59,899 nucleotides of DNA from Clostridium sp. (GCA_023664775.1 JAMPEW010000015.1:1-59899); one strand, 5' to 3'; positions 25,719 through 35,096 are shown, counted from the first letter of the stretch. Made by a program: numbers and translations. Notes: generated by a model from the letters alone, not told the origin.

Positions 25719-27062
25719 ATGCGTAAAAATATACTTTTGTTATGCTTTCTGCTGTTTATGGTTGCCTTTGCCGGGTGTGAAGATGCCAAGGAGCTTAAGG
25801 TATATGAAAATACCGAGGAGTTTGAATTTACTCACGAGGAAGGCAATATAACGGCAGTTGTTACAAACATTGATTTAGAAAACAATATAATAGAATTTAT
25901 GAATTGCCAATCCGGAGAACGCATCAACCTTGGCTATCATGGAGGCGTGGGCGTTTTTAATACCTATGGTAAGGACATGGGCATAGGCGGAGTTGTGTGT
26001 GGTGATGTTGTTGACGTTGTGTATTATGCAGATACAGAACGGCTTGTGTCCATCACAATTGATACCGACACGGTTGTTGTGGATAATGTCAATAAGCTTA
26101 CCATTGATATGCAGAAGCTTCAGGCAACCAGCAATGGAAGAAGCTACGGAATGTACAATTACGTTACGGTATATGATGAGGATAAAGCATTAGACATTAT
26201 GGAGATAAATACCGAGGATAAGGTACGGCTTTATCTGTACAATAATAAGCTTGTGTCAATTGTCATAAAGGAGGGGCATGGGTATGTGAGCCTGTACAAC
26301 CATGATTCGTATATAGGAGGCATGGTTGAAATTGGTTATGATGTCATAGTCCCTGTTACAAGTGAAATGCTTGTTGCGGTAAAGGAAGGAAATTATACAT
26401 TAAGAATAACAAAAAACGGTTACAGTGATACAAAAAATATTACCGTCATAAAGGGCGATGAAACAAAGGTGGACATAAGCACAATTGCAGTGCCGACAGG
26501 TACGGTTACAATCAATGTCACACCGGCAGACGCCAAGGTTTATATCAATGGTACGCTTGATGAGGATCATGTATATTACAATTTATATGGAAGCTACAGC
26601 TTAAGGGTTGAGGCAGAGGGATATAATACATTTAGAGGAAGCTTTAAAATATCTGAGCCGGTGAAAACCTATGAAATAAAGCTTAAAAAAGATGGTGACA
26701 GCGAGGATGACACCACGGAGGCGACTGAGGAAACGGAAGATACGACCGAGGCTTCAGAAAGCACCACCAATGAAAGCTCCGAGACAACGGAGGATAAAAA
26801 GAATACTGACAGCTCCACGGAGGATAATAAAACAGATAATGTCATTTCCGTAAAAACGCCTGAGGGAGTGGGAGTATATTTAGACGGCGAGTATGTGGGA
26901 ACGGCACCCGTATCATTTCCGAAAACCGTTGGTACACATACGATAACCCTTTATAAATCAGGGTATCTGATAAAAAGCTATACAATACAGGCAAATGATG
27001 ATGGCAAGGACGATGAATATAATTTTGCAGCGCTTACATCGGTCCTTGACACGATTCAATAA
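25719..27062 (+). CDS. PEGA-domain surface lipoprotein
   Basis: 447 residues from ATG 25719 (AAGGTGGG upstream overlaps the alternative GTG 25710). Lipoprotein signal ends FAGC (VAFAGC). The first 230 residues are beta-rich and carry no motif I can name. Two PEGA-like beta repeats are clear: GTVTINVTPADAKVYINGT with GYNTFRG (about 265-320), and SVKTPEGVGVYLDGEYVG with GYLIKSY (about 385-440). An earlier, weaker copy is at about 205-255 (NYTLRITKNGYSDTKNITV). A Thr/Glu/Asp/Ser-rich low-complexity linker lies between the clear repeats. Such proteins bind surface partners; the ligand is unknown. Confidence 0.85.
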   Translation: MRKNILLLCFLLFMVAFAGCEDAKELKVYENTEEFEFTHEEGNITAVVTNIDLENNIIEFMNCQSGERINLGYHGGVGVFNTYGKDMGIGGVVCGDVVDVVYYADTERLVSITIDTDTVVVDNVNKLTIDMQKLQATSNGRSYGMYNYVTVYDEDKALDIMEINTEDKVRLYLYNNKLVSIVIKEGHGYVSLYNHDSYIGGMVEIGYDVIVPVTSEMLVAVKEGNYTLRITKNGYSDTKNITVIKGDETKVDISTIAVPTGTVTINVTPADAKVYINGTLDEDHVYYNLYGSYSLRVEAEGYNTFRGSFKISEPVKTYEIKLKKDGDSEDDTTEATEETEDTTEASESTTNESSETTEDKKNTDSSTEDNKTDNVISVKTPEGVGVYLDGEYVGTAPVSFPKTVGTHTITLYKSGYLIKSYTIQANDDGKDDEYNFAALTSVLDTIQ

Positions 27063-27079
27063 AAGTAAGGAGGCACATC

Positions 27080-28807
27080 ATGGACTACATGAAAGTATAT
27101 GAGGAGTGGACAACCAATCCATTTTTCAGCGAGGAAACGAGGCAGGAGTTACTTGCAATAAAGGATGACGATAGAGAGATTAAGGAGCGTTTTTATGCTG
27201 ATTTGGAGTTCGGAACAGCCGGACTTAGAGGTATTATCGGAGCCGGAACAAACAGAATGAATGACTATGTGGTGGCAAAGGCTACACAGGGTCTTGCAAA
27301 TTATATTATCCGCAGGAAAAAACAGTCAAAGGGCGTTGTAATAGCCTTTGATTCAAGAAGATGCTCTCCTGAGTTTGCTGATGTGGCAGCACTTTGCCTT
27401 GCTGCAAATGGAATAAAGGCATATGTGTTTGAATCCCTTAGACCTACCCCGGAGCTTTCATTTGCCGTAAGATACTTTGGATGTACCGCAGGCATAAATA
27501 TAACAGCAAGCCACAATCCCCCTGAATACAACGGATATAAGGTGTACTGGGAGGATGGCGCGCAGATAACCCCGCCTCACGATGCAGGTATCATGAAAGA
27601 GGTTAAGATTATTTCCGTGCAGGATGCAAAAACCATGCCGAAGCAGGAGGCGATACATGAGGATTTATATGAGATTGTCGGAAAAGAGGTAGACGATGCA
27701 TATATAGCGGAGCTTAAAAAGCTTGTCATACATCAGGATTGTATTGATAAATACGGCAGTGAGCTTAAAATCGTATATACGCCCCTGCATGGAACAGGAA
27801 ATATTCCTGCAAGAAGAATACTTCGTGAGCTTGGCTTTCAAAATGTTTATGTTGTTCCTGAGCAGGAAATGCCTGACGGTGAGTTTCCAACCGTAAGCTA
27901 TCCGAATCCGGAGGCTGCCGAGGCATTTGAGCTTGCACTAAAGCTTGCAAAGGAAAGGGACGCTGACCTCGTGCTTGCAACTGACCCTGACGCTGACAGA
28001 CTTGGCGTATACGTTAAGGATAAGGAGGGCGAATACCACTGCCTTACGGGAAATATGTCAGGAAGCCTGCTTGCTGATTATGAGCTTGGACAGATAAAGG
28101 CGACAAGAGGCTTGCCTGAGGACGGAGTTCTCATAAAGACAATCGTTACAACAAACCTTGCAAATTCTGTTGCTAAGCATTATGGCGTTGAGGTGATAGA
28201 GGTACTTACGGGCTTTAAATTTATAGGACAGCAGATATTAGGCTTTGAGCAAAAGGGCAAGGGAACGTATCTGTTTGGATTTGAGGAAAGCTACGGATGT
28301 CTGATTGGAACCCATGCAAGGGACAAGGATGCTATCGTGGCAACCATGGCACTTTGCGAGGCGGCGGCATATTACAGGTCAAGAAACATGACGCTTTGGG
28401 ATGCCATGATAGAAATGTATGACGCCTATGGGTACCATGTTGATGATATAAAAACAGTGACATTAAAGGGTGTTGACGGACTTGAAAAGATAAAGAGCAT
28501 TATGGAGATACTGAAAAATAATACTCCGAGGGAAATCGCAGGACATGAGGTGCTGTGGGCGAGAAATTATGACAATGACACCTCCGTCAACATGAGGACA
28601 AAAACAGTGCTTCCTACCGGACTTCCAAAGTCGAATGTCGTATATTACGACTTGGCAGATGAGGCATGGCTTTGTGTAAGACCATCCGGAACGGAGCCTA
28701 AAATAAAATTTTACTATGGCGTGGTAGGTACAAGCCTGGAACACGCACAGGAGCTATCCGAGGAATTTGGCAAAGCCGTAATGAAAATGATTGAAAACAT
28801 GCTCTAA
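27080..28807 (+). CDS. pgcA: Phosphohexomutase (alpha-phosphoglucomutase type)
   Basis: 575 residues; interconverts hexose 6- and 1-phosphates, supplying glucose 1-phosphate for UDP-sugars and glycogen. FGTAGLRGIIGAGTNRMN opens the fold, ITASHNPPEYNGYKVYW carries the phosphoserine, ATDPDADRLGVYV is the metal-binding DxDxDR loop, GFEESYGCL the sugar-binding loop, and VRPSGTEPKIKFYYG the phosphate-binding C-terminal motif. Length matches the Firmicute PgcA group rather than the 450-residue GlmM. AAGGAGG precedes ATG. The stop lies inside the inverted repeat that begins at 28801. Confidence 0.93.
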   Translation: MDYMKVYEEWTTNPFFSEETRQELLAIKDDDREIKERFYADLEFGTAGLRGIIGAGTNRMNDYVVAKATQGLANYIIRRKKQSKGVVIAFDSRRCSPEFADVAALCLAANGIKAYVFESLRPTPELSFAVRYFGCTAGINITASHNPPEYNGYKVYWEDGAQITPPHDAGIMKEVKIISVQDAKTMPKQEAIHEDLYEIVGKEVDDAYIAELKKLVIHQDCIDKYGSELKIVYTPLHGTGNIPARRILRELGFQNVYVVPEQEMPDGEFPTVSYPNPEAAEAFELALKLAKERDADLVLATDPDADRLGVYVKDKEGEYHCLTGNMSGSLLADYELGQIKATRGLPEDGVLIKTIVTTNLANSVAKHYGVEVIEVLTGFKFIGQQILGFEQKGKGTYLFGFEESYGCLIGTHARDKDAIVATMALCEAAAYYRSRNMTLWDAMIEMYDAYGYHVDDIKTVTLKGVDGLEKIKSIMEILKNNTPREIAGHEVLWARNYDNDTSVNMRTKTVLPTGLPKSNVVYYDLADEAWLCVRPSGTEPKIKFYYGVVGTSLEHAQELSEEFGKAVMKMIENML

Positions 28808-28987
28808 TGAGCCATGCATAACAGAAAATACACTCACAGATGTGTGCTTGCACAAACATCTGTGAGTGTAAATTTTCTGTTATATAGGGCGAAGCCCTGC
28901 ACCGAGCGAAACGGAGTGAAGCGAGGTGCAGCATGGCTTATTAGAGTGCGGCACAGTGAAGCGAGGTGCAGCATGGCTCATTAGAGC
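28801..28987. repeat. Fold-back element with perfect 17-bp ends and internal direct repeats
   Basis: GCTCTAATGAGCCATGC (28801-28817) is the exact reverse complement of 28971-28987. Inside lies a second long inverted repeat, 28820-28881 (AACAGAAAAT..CACTCACAGATGT and complement), and two 32-bp direct copies (28915-28946 and 28955-28986, one mismatch, 40-bp period) containing GAAGCGAGGTGCAGCATGGC. The left end covers the stop codon of the phosphohexomutase gene. The inner hairpin may also act as a terminator, though its T tract is poor. Confidence 0.8.
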
Positions 28988-28999
28988 AACTTTAAAAAG

Positions 29000-29087
29000 C
29001 GGAGACGGCGGGATTCGAACCCGCGTGCCGGTTGCCCGGCAAACTGATTTCGAGTCAGCCCCGTTATGACCACTTCGATACGTCTCC
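29000..29087 (-). tRNA. tRNA-Ser(CGA)
   Basis: Read on the minus strand: acceptor stem GGAGACG pairs with CGTCTCC, discriminator G, no encoded CCA. Anticodon loop CTCGAAA inside CTGA/TCAG gives anticodon CGA (serine UCG codons). The long variable arm (TTGCCGGGCAACCGGCA) is that of a class II serine tRNA, and GGTTCGAATCC is the T loop. A T run follows the 3' end. 88 bases. Confidence 0.95.
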
Positions 29088-29111
29088 ATACATTTGGAAA
29101 ATCCATAGACA

Positions 29112-29139
29112 AGTATAACACAAAATCAACATAAAACAA
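29112..29139 (-). promoter_or_regulatory. Promoter for tRNA-Ser
   Basis: On the minus strand TTGTTT, 16-base spacer, TATACT, ending 25 bases before the tRNA 5' end. Fits a single-gene tRNA transcription unit. Confidence 0.5.
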
Positions 29140-29162
29140 TAGTAATTTATGAGGTGAATTTC

Positions 29163-29780
29163 ATGGCTGGAATTTTTATATCAATGGAAGGACCTGACGG
29201 TGCAGGAAAAACAACGCAGATTGAGCTTCTGAAGTCATATCTGGAAAATAAGGGCTATGAAATACTTATCACAAGGGAACCTGGCGGAACAAAAATAAGC
29301 GAAGCGGTAAGAAGCATTATACTTGACAGGACAAACGTAGAAATGGATTACATGACGGAGGCGCTTTTATATGCAGCCGCACGGGCGCAGCTTGTTGCTG
29401 AGGTAATAAAGCCTGCAATTGCTGACGGAAAGGCAGTTATCAGTGACAGATTTGTTGATTCCTCTGCGGTATATCAGGGAATGGCGAGGGGGCTTGGCGT
29501 GGAAACCGTATACAAAATAAACGAATATGCCATACAGGGCATGATGCCTAAGCTTACAATACACCTTGATTTGCCTGCTTCTGTTGGAATAATGCGAAAG
29601 AAAAATCAGGCAGAGCTTGACAGAATGGAGCTTGAAAAAGCAGAATTCCACGAAAGGGTTGCCGAGGGGTACAGACAGCTTGCCAAGCTGTCACCCGAAC
29701 GAATTTATACAATAGACGCAACGCTGCCTGTGGAGGAAATACATAAGCTTATTATGTCAAAGCTTGAAGAAATATTATAA
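29163..29780 (+). CDS. tmk: Thymidylate kinase
   Basis: 205 residues; phosphorylates dTMP to dTDP. ISMEGPDGAGKTTQIELL is the P-loop, TREPGGTKISEAVR the DRY-like/substrate motif, VISDRFVDSSAVYQGMARG the dTMP site, and the LID region lies near residue 140-155. ATG 29163 is preferred, since GAGGTG (29151-29156) overlaps the in-frame GTG 29154. First gene of the common Firmicute order tmk-yaaR-holB-ricT-trmN6-rsmI. Confidence 0.95.
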   Translation: MAGIFISMEGPDGAGKTTQIELLKSYLENKGYEILITREPGGTKISEAVRSIILDRTNVEMDYMTEALLYAAARAQLVAEVIKPAIADGKAVISDRFVDSSAVYQGMARGLGVETVYKINEYAIQGMMPKLTIHLDLPASVGIMRKKNQAELDRMELEKAEFHERVAEGYRQLAKLSPERIYTIDATLPVEEIHKLIMSKLEEIL

Positions 29781-29881
29781 TGGGTGGAAAAAATATTTTA
29801 CAGATGCTATAATTATTTTATAGGTAAAATCAGACGATATATAATTTAGCATATACACATACATTGAAAGGAGGGGTAAAT

Positions 29882-30322
29882 ATGGATATAAAGGTTGACC
29901 AGCTTAAGCAGCTTACCCAGATGGAAGCGCCTAAGCGTGAGGTTGCCAAGGGCGAGGATTTCAAGTTTACCCTTATTAAAAATATAGAGGAGGATCAGCT
30001 TCAGGAAAAGCTTTCTTCTCTTATGAAGGACATTGAGGAACAGGGTGCCAAGATTGCAAAGCACATGGACATAAAGGATATGAAAAAATATCGTTCCTCG
30101 GTAAAGGAATTTATGAATGAGATTGTTTCCCGTTCCCATGAGTTTTCAAGAGAGAATTTTTTGGACAGAAGGGGAAGGCATAGAGTGTACGGCATCATCC
30201 GTCAGGTTGACAAAAACCTTGACGAGCTGGCAGAGGAGCTTATCAAGGAGGAAAAGGACAATCTTGCAATACTTAACAAAATTGACGATATACGGGGAAT
30301 GTTGATAGATATTTCCACCTAG
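29882..30322 (+). CDS. yaaR: YaaR family protein (DUF327)
   Basis: 146 residues from ATG 29882 with AAAGGAGGGG upstream. Helical, charged, with the family core [23 protein letters not shown] and [47 protein letters not shown]. Its molecular role is not established in the family. It sits between tmk and holB as in many Firmicutes. Confidence 0.88.
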   Translation: MDIKVDQLKQLTQMEAPKREVAKGEDFKFTLIKNIEEDQLQEKLSSLMKDIEEQGAKIAKHMDIKDMKKYRSSVKEFMNEIVSRSHEFSRENFLDRRGRHRVYGIIRQVDKNLDELAEELIKEEKDNLAILNKIDDIRGMLIDIST

Positions 30323-30431
30323 CGCAGATGTGCTATGCATGGTAGTTTATAGCTGCAAAACTATCATGCGAAAATCATATGAAGCCGGCAGGCGGCATGG
30401 CAGCATAAAAAATAAGAAAGAGGTGTGGCTT

Positions 30432-31418
30432 ATGAATTTCAAAAATATAGTTGGACATGAAGATATAATAAGACATTTTAAGGGCAGCATAGAGACTGGC
30501 AATATAAGTCATGCTTATATTATAAACGGCGAGGTTGACAGTGGTAAAAAAATGCTTGCAAGGGCATTTGCGAGGACGCTTCAGTGTGAGGAGGGCGCAA
30601 CTGAGCCATGTGGCAAATGCCAGTCCTGTATTCAGGCGCTTAATATGAACCATCCGGACATTATAACCATTACCCATGAAAAGCCGGATATACTTTCTGT
30701 GGATGAGATAAGGCGGCAGCTTGTAGATTCCATAGGCATAAAGCCGTATAAGGGCAAATACAAGATTTACATTGTGCCTGATGCACAGCTTATGAATGAG
30801 CAGGCACAAAATGCACTTTTGAAAACCATTGAGGAGCCGCCGGAGTACGGAATTATCATTCTGCTTACCTCCAATATTGACAGGCTGCTTCCTACGGTAT
30901 GCTCAAGGTGCATGATTTTAAATACAAAGCCCGTAAGGGAACGTGATATGCTGGAATACCTCGTAAAGGAGCTTGGTCTTACTGAGGAGCGGGCATATTT
31001 CTGTCTTGATTTTGCACAAGGCAATTTGGGAAAGGCAATCAAGCTTGCCAAAAACGAGGAGTACAGTGCAATCGTTGACTCCGTGGTAAGCGTGCTTAAA
31101 AAAATACATGAGCTTGATGTGGACGATTTGACCACTGCTGTTTCACACATAGAAAAATTCAAGCTTTCCATAGATGATTACATGGATTTGATGATGATGT
31201 GGTACAGGGACGTGCTCATGCTTAAGGTTACGGGAAACATAGATAAGCTTCTGTTTAAGCAGGAGTATTCAACTATGAAGGTGCAGGCAGGTCTTATGTC
31301 CTTTCAGGATATAGAAGATAAAATAGATGCCATTACAAGAGCAAAGGAAAGATTAGCCGTGCATGCCAATTTTGACGTAACAATGGAGCTTTTACTGCTC
31401 ACATTAAAGGAGAATTAA
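30432..31418 (+). CDS. holB: DNA polymerase III delta-prime subunit
   Basis: 328 residues from ATG 30432 (AAGAGGTGT upstream); the frame is open 34 codons further but without support. Clamp-loader AAA+ protein: SHAYIINGEVDSGKKMLARAFA is the degenerate P-loop (DSGKK), CEEGATEPCGKCQSC the four-Cys zinc module, ALLKTIEEPPEYGIIILLTSN the Walker B/sensor region, and TVCSRCMIL the SRC motif. The degenerate P-loop is usual, since delta-prime need not hydrolyse ATP. Followed after one base by ricT. Confidence 0.92.
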   Translation: MNFKNIVGHEDIIRHFKGSIETGNISHAYIINGEVDSGKKMLARAFARTLQCEEGATEPCGKCQSCIQALNMNHPDIITITHEKPDILSVDEIRRQLVDSIGIKPYKGKYKIYIVPDAQLMNEQAQNALLKTIEEPPEYGIIILLTSNIDRLLPTVCSRCMILNTKPVRERDMLEYLVKELGLTEERAYFCLDFAQGNLGKAIKLAKNEEYSAIVDSVVSVLKKIHELDVDDLTTAVSHIEKFKLSIDDYMDLMMMWYRDVLMLKVTGNIDKLLFKQEYSTMKVQAGLMSFQDIEDKIDAITRAKERLAVHANFDVTMELLLLTLKEN

Positions 31419-31419
31419 G

Positions 31420-32331
31420 ATGAAGGAAGTAATAGGAGTCCGTTTCAGGGAAAACGGTAAAATATATTTTTTCAGCCCGCTCAATTACAGAGTGGAGCCG
31501 GGAAAACACGTGATTGTAGAAACGGCAAGGGGCGTAGAATATGGAAAGGTTGTTCTTGGCATAAGGGAGATAGACGAAACCCAAATGTCCTCCCCGCTCA
31601 AATCAATTATAAGGCTTGCCGATGAAAATGATGCGGCAAAATATCGTGAAAATAAAGAAAAGAGCAGGAAGGCATATGACATTTGTCTTGAAAAGATTAA
31701 AAAGCATAAGCTTGAAATGAAGCTGATTGATGCTGAGTATACCTTTGACAATAATAAGGTATTGTTTTACTTTACGGCAGACGGCAGAATAGATTTCCGT
31801 GAGCTTGTCAAGGATTTGGCAGCAGTGTTTAAGACGAGGATTGAGCTTCGGCAGATTGGCGTAAGAGATGAGACAAAGATAGTGGGCGGTATCGGAATTT
31901 GCGGACGTGAGCTTTGCTGTCACAAGCATCTTTCAGAGTTTGTTCCTGTTTCCATTAAGATGGCAAAGGAGCAGAACCTTTCACTGAATCCGACTAAGAT
32001 TTCAGGCGTATGTGGAAGGCTGATGTGTTGTTTAAAGCATGAGGAGGATACGTACGAATACCTGAATGACAAGCTTCCAAATGTTGGCGATTTTGTTAAG
32101 ACTGTGGACGGCAAAAAAGGCGAGGTGGCTTCTGTCAATGTATTAAGGCAGAAGGTCAAGCTTATCGTAACGCTTGAGGATGATACAAAGGAAATTGAGG
32201 AGTACAGGATAGAGGATTTGAAGTTCAAGCCAAAGCGAAGAAGAAATGACACAAGCATCAGTGATGATGAGCTTCAGAAGCTGGAAGCGCTTGAACGCAA
32301 GGAAGGAAAATCAAAGCTGGATGATGAATAA
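31420..32331 (+). CDS. ricT: PSP1-domain protein RicT (YaaT)
   Basis: 303 residues. GVRFRENGKIYFFSPLNYRVEPGKHVIVETARGVEYGKVV is the PSP1 N-terminus. GGIGICGRELCCHKHL and GVCGRLMCCLKHEEDTYEYL give the CGxxxCC pair of Cys clusters which in Bacillus RicT contribute to Fe-S binding of the RicA-RicF-RicT complex, a helper of RNase Y and of sporulation and competence. AAAGGAG lies upstream. The last codons of ricT overlap the extended frame of the next gene, but the preferred starts do not overlap. Confidence 0.92.
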   Translation: MKEVIGVRFRENGKIYFFSPLNYRVEPGKHVIVETARGVEYGKVVLGIREIDETQMSSPLKSIIRLADENDAAKYRENKEKSRKAYDICLEKIKKHKLEMKLIDAEYTFDNNKVLFYFTADGRIDFRELVKDLAAVFKTRIELRQIGVRDETKIVGGIGICGRELCCHKHLSEFVPVSIKMAKEQNLSLNPTKISGVCGRLMCCLKHEEDTYEYLNDKLPNVGDFVKTVDGKKGEVASVNVLRQKVKLIVTLEDDTKEIEEYRIEDLKFKPKRRRNDTSISDDELQKLEALERKEGKSKLDDE

Positions 32332-32374
32332 TGAGGGACAATGCAGGGAAGGCATAAGTGATAAGGATATAGTA

Positions 32375-33112
32375 ATGGAGGGAGAACGCATAGACGACCT
32401 TCAGTGCAGAGGCTACAGAATTATACAAAATCCTTCCACATTCTGCTTTGGCATGGATGCTGTCCTTTTGGCAGATTTTGCTTCGGGAAAGGCAAAGGGA
32501 AGCGTCATTGATTTAGGTACGGGAACAGGCGTAATTCCCCTGCTTATGGAGGCTCAGGGAAAGGGTGCGCATTTTACAGGACTGGAAATTCAGCAATACA
32601 GCGCCGATATGGCGGCAAGAAGCGTGGCTTTAAATGGGCTTACAGATAAAATTGATATTGTACATGGAGATATAAAAGACGTGGCTGCCTTATACAAGAC
32701 AGCCTCTTTTGATGCCGTGACCTCAAATCCGCCATATATAAAAGGAAATCATGGACTTGAAAATGAAAACGCACCTGTGAATATTGCAAGGCATGAAATA
32801 CTTGCCACATTGGAGGACGTTGTAAGGGCAGCCTCCTACCTTTTAAAGGAGGGCGGTACATTTGCAATGATACACAAACCCTTTCGGCTTGCTGAAATAT
32901 TTGACGTGTTAAAAGCGTCGAGACTTGAGCCGAAAAGAATGTGCCTTGTTCAGCCCCATGTGGAAAAGGAGCCTAATATGGTGCTGATAGAGGCGGCAAA
33001 AGGCGGAAAGCCAATGATAAAAATTGAACCAGCCCTTGTGGTTTATAATGATGGCGGCGGATATACAAACGAGCTTTTAAAAAGGTATGAGCATGGAAGT
33101 ATTTTACAGTAG
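32375..33112 (+). CDS. tRNA1(Val) adenine-N6 methyltransferase-like protein (TrmN6/YabB)
   Basis: 245 residues; Rossmann-fold N6-adenine methyltransferase that in homologues modifies A37 of tRNA-Val. ERIDDLQCRGYRIIQNPSTFCFGMDAVLLADF is the family opening, VIDLGTGTGVIPLL the SAM motif I, and DAVTSNPPYIKGNHG the NPPY catalytic motif. ATG 32375 is chosen for AAGGA 7 bases upstream and the family start; ATG 32321/32324, inside ricT, are alternatives adding 17-18 residues. Neighbours ricT and rsmI match the usual Firmicute order. Confidence 0.88.
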   Translation: MEGERIDDLQCRGYRIIQNPSTFCFGMDAVLLADFASGKAKGSVIDLGTGTGVIPLLMEAQGKGAHFTGLEIQQYSADMAARSVALNGLTDKIDIVHGDIKDVAALYKTASFDAVTSNPPYIKGNHGLENENAPVNIARHEILATLEDVVRAASYLLKEGGTFAMIHKPFRLAEIFDVLKASRLEPKRMCLVQPHVEKEPNMVLIEAAKGGKPMIKIEPALVVYNDGGGYTNELLKRYEHGSILQ

Positions 33113-33125
33113 GCGATAGGAGAAA

Positions 33126-33968
33126 ATGATGGGAATTTTGTATATGGTGGCAACACCGATTGGCAATTTGGAGGATATGACTTATCGGGCAGTAAGGACG
33201 CTGAAGGAGGCTGACCTTATTGCCGCCGAGGACACAAGGAATAGCCGTAAGCTCTTAAACCATTTTGATATAAAAACCCCGATTACAAGCTACCACGAGC
33301 ATAATAAATACGAGAAAGCAGAGGAGCTTGTGGCAAAGCTTGAAGCTGGAAATGATATTGCGCTTATAACGGATGCGGGAACTCCCGGCATATCAGACCC
33401 GGGGGAGGAGCTTGTAAAAAAATGCTATGAGGCAGGAATAACGGTTGTTCCCATACCCGGCGCATGTGCTGTGGTAAACGGGCTTGTTGCATCAGGACAG
33501 CCAACAAGGAGATTTTCATTTGAGGCATTTTTACCTATGGATAAAAAGGAAAGACGTGCAGTGCTTGATGAGCTTGTGAATGAGACGAGAACCATAATTA
33601 TATATGAAGCCCCGCATAGACTTGTAAAAACCCTGACGGAGCTTAAAGGCATGCTTGGGGACAGGGCGCTTACCGTATGCAAGGAGCTTACAAAAAAGCA
33701 TGAGACATTTTTCAGGACGACAATATCTGAAGCAGAAGCATATTTTAAGGTAAATGAGCCAAGGGGCGAATATATGCTTGTCATCAAGGGACGAACCTAT
33801 GAAGAAATTGCAAAAGAAAATGCTGCAAGGTGGGATGCTGTTGATATAACGGAGCATATAAAAATGTATATGTCTGAGGGCATGGACAAAAAAGAAGCCG
33901 TGAAACAGGTAGCCGTAGACAGAGGCGTACCCAAAAGAGACATATACGAGTTCTCAAAAAATATATGA
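33126..33968 (+). CDS. rsmI: 16S rRNA (cytidine(1402)-2'-O)-methyltransferase
   Basis: 280 residues, tetrapyrrole-methylase fold. LYMVATPIGNLEDMTYRAVRTL, AAEDTRNSRKLLNHF, ALITDAGTPGISDPGEELV and VPIPGACAVVNGLVASG are the diagnostic motifs. RRAVLDELVNETRTIIIYEAPHRLVKTL continues it. GATAGGAG upstream; two adjacent ATGs at 33126 and 33129. Last gene of the tmk-rsmI run; the convergent ComFB gene ends 4 bases away. Confidence 0.95.
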   Translation: MMGILYMVATPIGNLEDMTYRAVRTLKEADLIAAEDTRNSRKLLNHFDIKTPITSYHEHNKYEKAEELVAKLEAGNDIALITDAGTPGISDPGEELVKKCYEAGITVVPIPGACAVVNGLVASGQPTRRFSFEAFLPMDKKERRAVLDELVNETRTIIIYEAPHRLVKTLTELKGMLGDRALTVCKELTKKHETFFRTTISEAEAYFKVNEPRGEYMLVIKGRTYEEIAKENAARWDAVDITEHIKMYMSEGMDKKEAVKQVAVDRGVPKRDIYEFSKNI

Positions 33969-33971
33969 TTG

Positions 33972-34253
33972 TTACGATTTTACAGGCTCATGGTTGGGAT
34001 TAGAAGCAATGATTTCAATTGCCTTTGTAATCTCAGTGATGATTGTAGCCTCCGACTGCGGTAAATAATTGTTTAATTTTTTGTATAGTGCGCCAGCGTC
34101 CGTTCTTACGTACTGAGCAGGAAGCCTGTTCAGTGCATATGTTGCAATGTCTAACTGACATTTCTTACAAGCGCAGACGTTCGGCATGGTAGGAAGTATT
34201 TGCTTAATATGCTCCTCTACCGCATCTTCCATGATATTTTTTAACCCTTCCAT
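33972..34253 (-). CDS. ComFB-like protein
   Basis: 93 residues from ATG 34253 (AAGGAG 7 bases upstream). MEGLKNIMEDAVEEHIKQIL, CACKKCQLDIATYALNRLPAQYV and GALYKKLNNYLPQSEATIITEITKAIEII match the ComFB (late competence development) family, whose Cys-x-Cys-x2-Cys cluster probably binds metal. Some ComFB homologues bind cyclic dinucleotides; whether this one does is unknown. Monocistronic; reads towards rsmI. Confidence 0.85.
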   Translation of the reverse strand: MEGLKNIMEDAVEEHIKQILPTMPNVCACKKCQLDIATYALNRLPAQYVRTDAGALYKKLNNYLPQSEATIITEITKAIEIIASNPNHEPVKS

Positions 34254-34420
34254 AGCAATCTCCTTATATACCATATTTTGCCAATACCCATTTTCTGATA
34301 TTTTATACCATATTGCGAAGAAAATCAAGCATTTACAAAATTATATGGATTTAACGTATAAGGCGAGCTTTTTTCTTGATTGTTATATGATAATACGCCG
34401 GCAATATCATATATCTCGTG

Positions 34421-34942
34421 TTATTCAGCCTGATTATCAAAAAATCCCTTTAGGGCAGGGTCATTCATAACCCAAAACCGTATTGCTTCTATATTTGCAG
34501 ACACAGAGTCCATAGCCTTAAAAACATCCTGAAGGTCGTGTATTTCCGTTTTGTCGATAACGCCGTCCTGCGTGATATTGACAAGTATTTTTGAAAGCTC
34601 ATCCATGTAGTGGCTGGAGCTTAAAAATCGAAGTACAAGGCGCTCAATGGAATCCTTTTCGGTATGCTTTGCCTGCTCCTCGAGCTTGTGTATGCCGATA
34701 GGACATACATTGTCACAATAATCGGTACAAAGATGCGGAGCCTTGTAAGCGGTTGCCATTATATCGACCTCCTCTGCATAGGGGTCAATTTGGTCAAGCT
34801 CAATTCTTGCAAGCCGGCTTCGTTCGATTCCAAGCTTCTGTGCCGCCTTTTCACGGCTTGTATATGTATCATTTTCCTGTGCCGCCTTTATGCGTGATAT
34901 ATAATATACGTTATCGGTTGCTTTTGATGCTTTTCGTCCCAT
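34421..34942 (-). CDS. XRE-like HTH protein with a Cys cluster
   Basis: 173 residues. An N-terminal helix-turn-helix (about 10-60) is visible in YTSREKAAQKLGIERSRLARIELDQIDPYAEEVDIMATAY, similar to XRE/Cro repressors but with an altered recognition helix. It continues directly into LCTDYCDNVCPIG, a three-Cys set (spacing 3 and 3 residues) that could bind a metal or Fe-S cluster. A helical C-terminal domain (about 90-165) follows. ATG has AAGGAG upstream. I do not know its targets. No partner gene is adjacent. Confidence 0.65.
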   Translation of the reverse strand: MGRKASKATDNVYYISRIKAAQENDTYTSREKAAQKLGIERSRLARIELDQIDPYAEEVDIMATAYKAPHLCTDYCDNVCPIGIHKLEEQAKHTEKDSIERLVLRFLSSSHYMDELSKILVNITQDGVIDKTEIHDLQDVFKAMDSVSANIEAIRFWVMNDPALKGFFDNQAE

Positions 34943-35096
34943 GATGTACTCTCCTTAAATACAAACAAAAAACTAAAATTGTTTATATATTATAACAAAG
35001 CTATAGTGTTTAAACTACAGTAAAATAATACCACATTGTAAAAACGGCTAAAAGTAAAATACAGTGCTTATATGGTCGGATAATGTCGGAAATTTG

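Noticed and set aside
28880-29089. Open frame with RNA-like protein sequence (RVRIPPSP)
   Set aside because: It is the translation of tRNA-Ser, a common false call.
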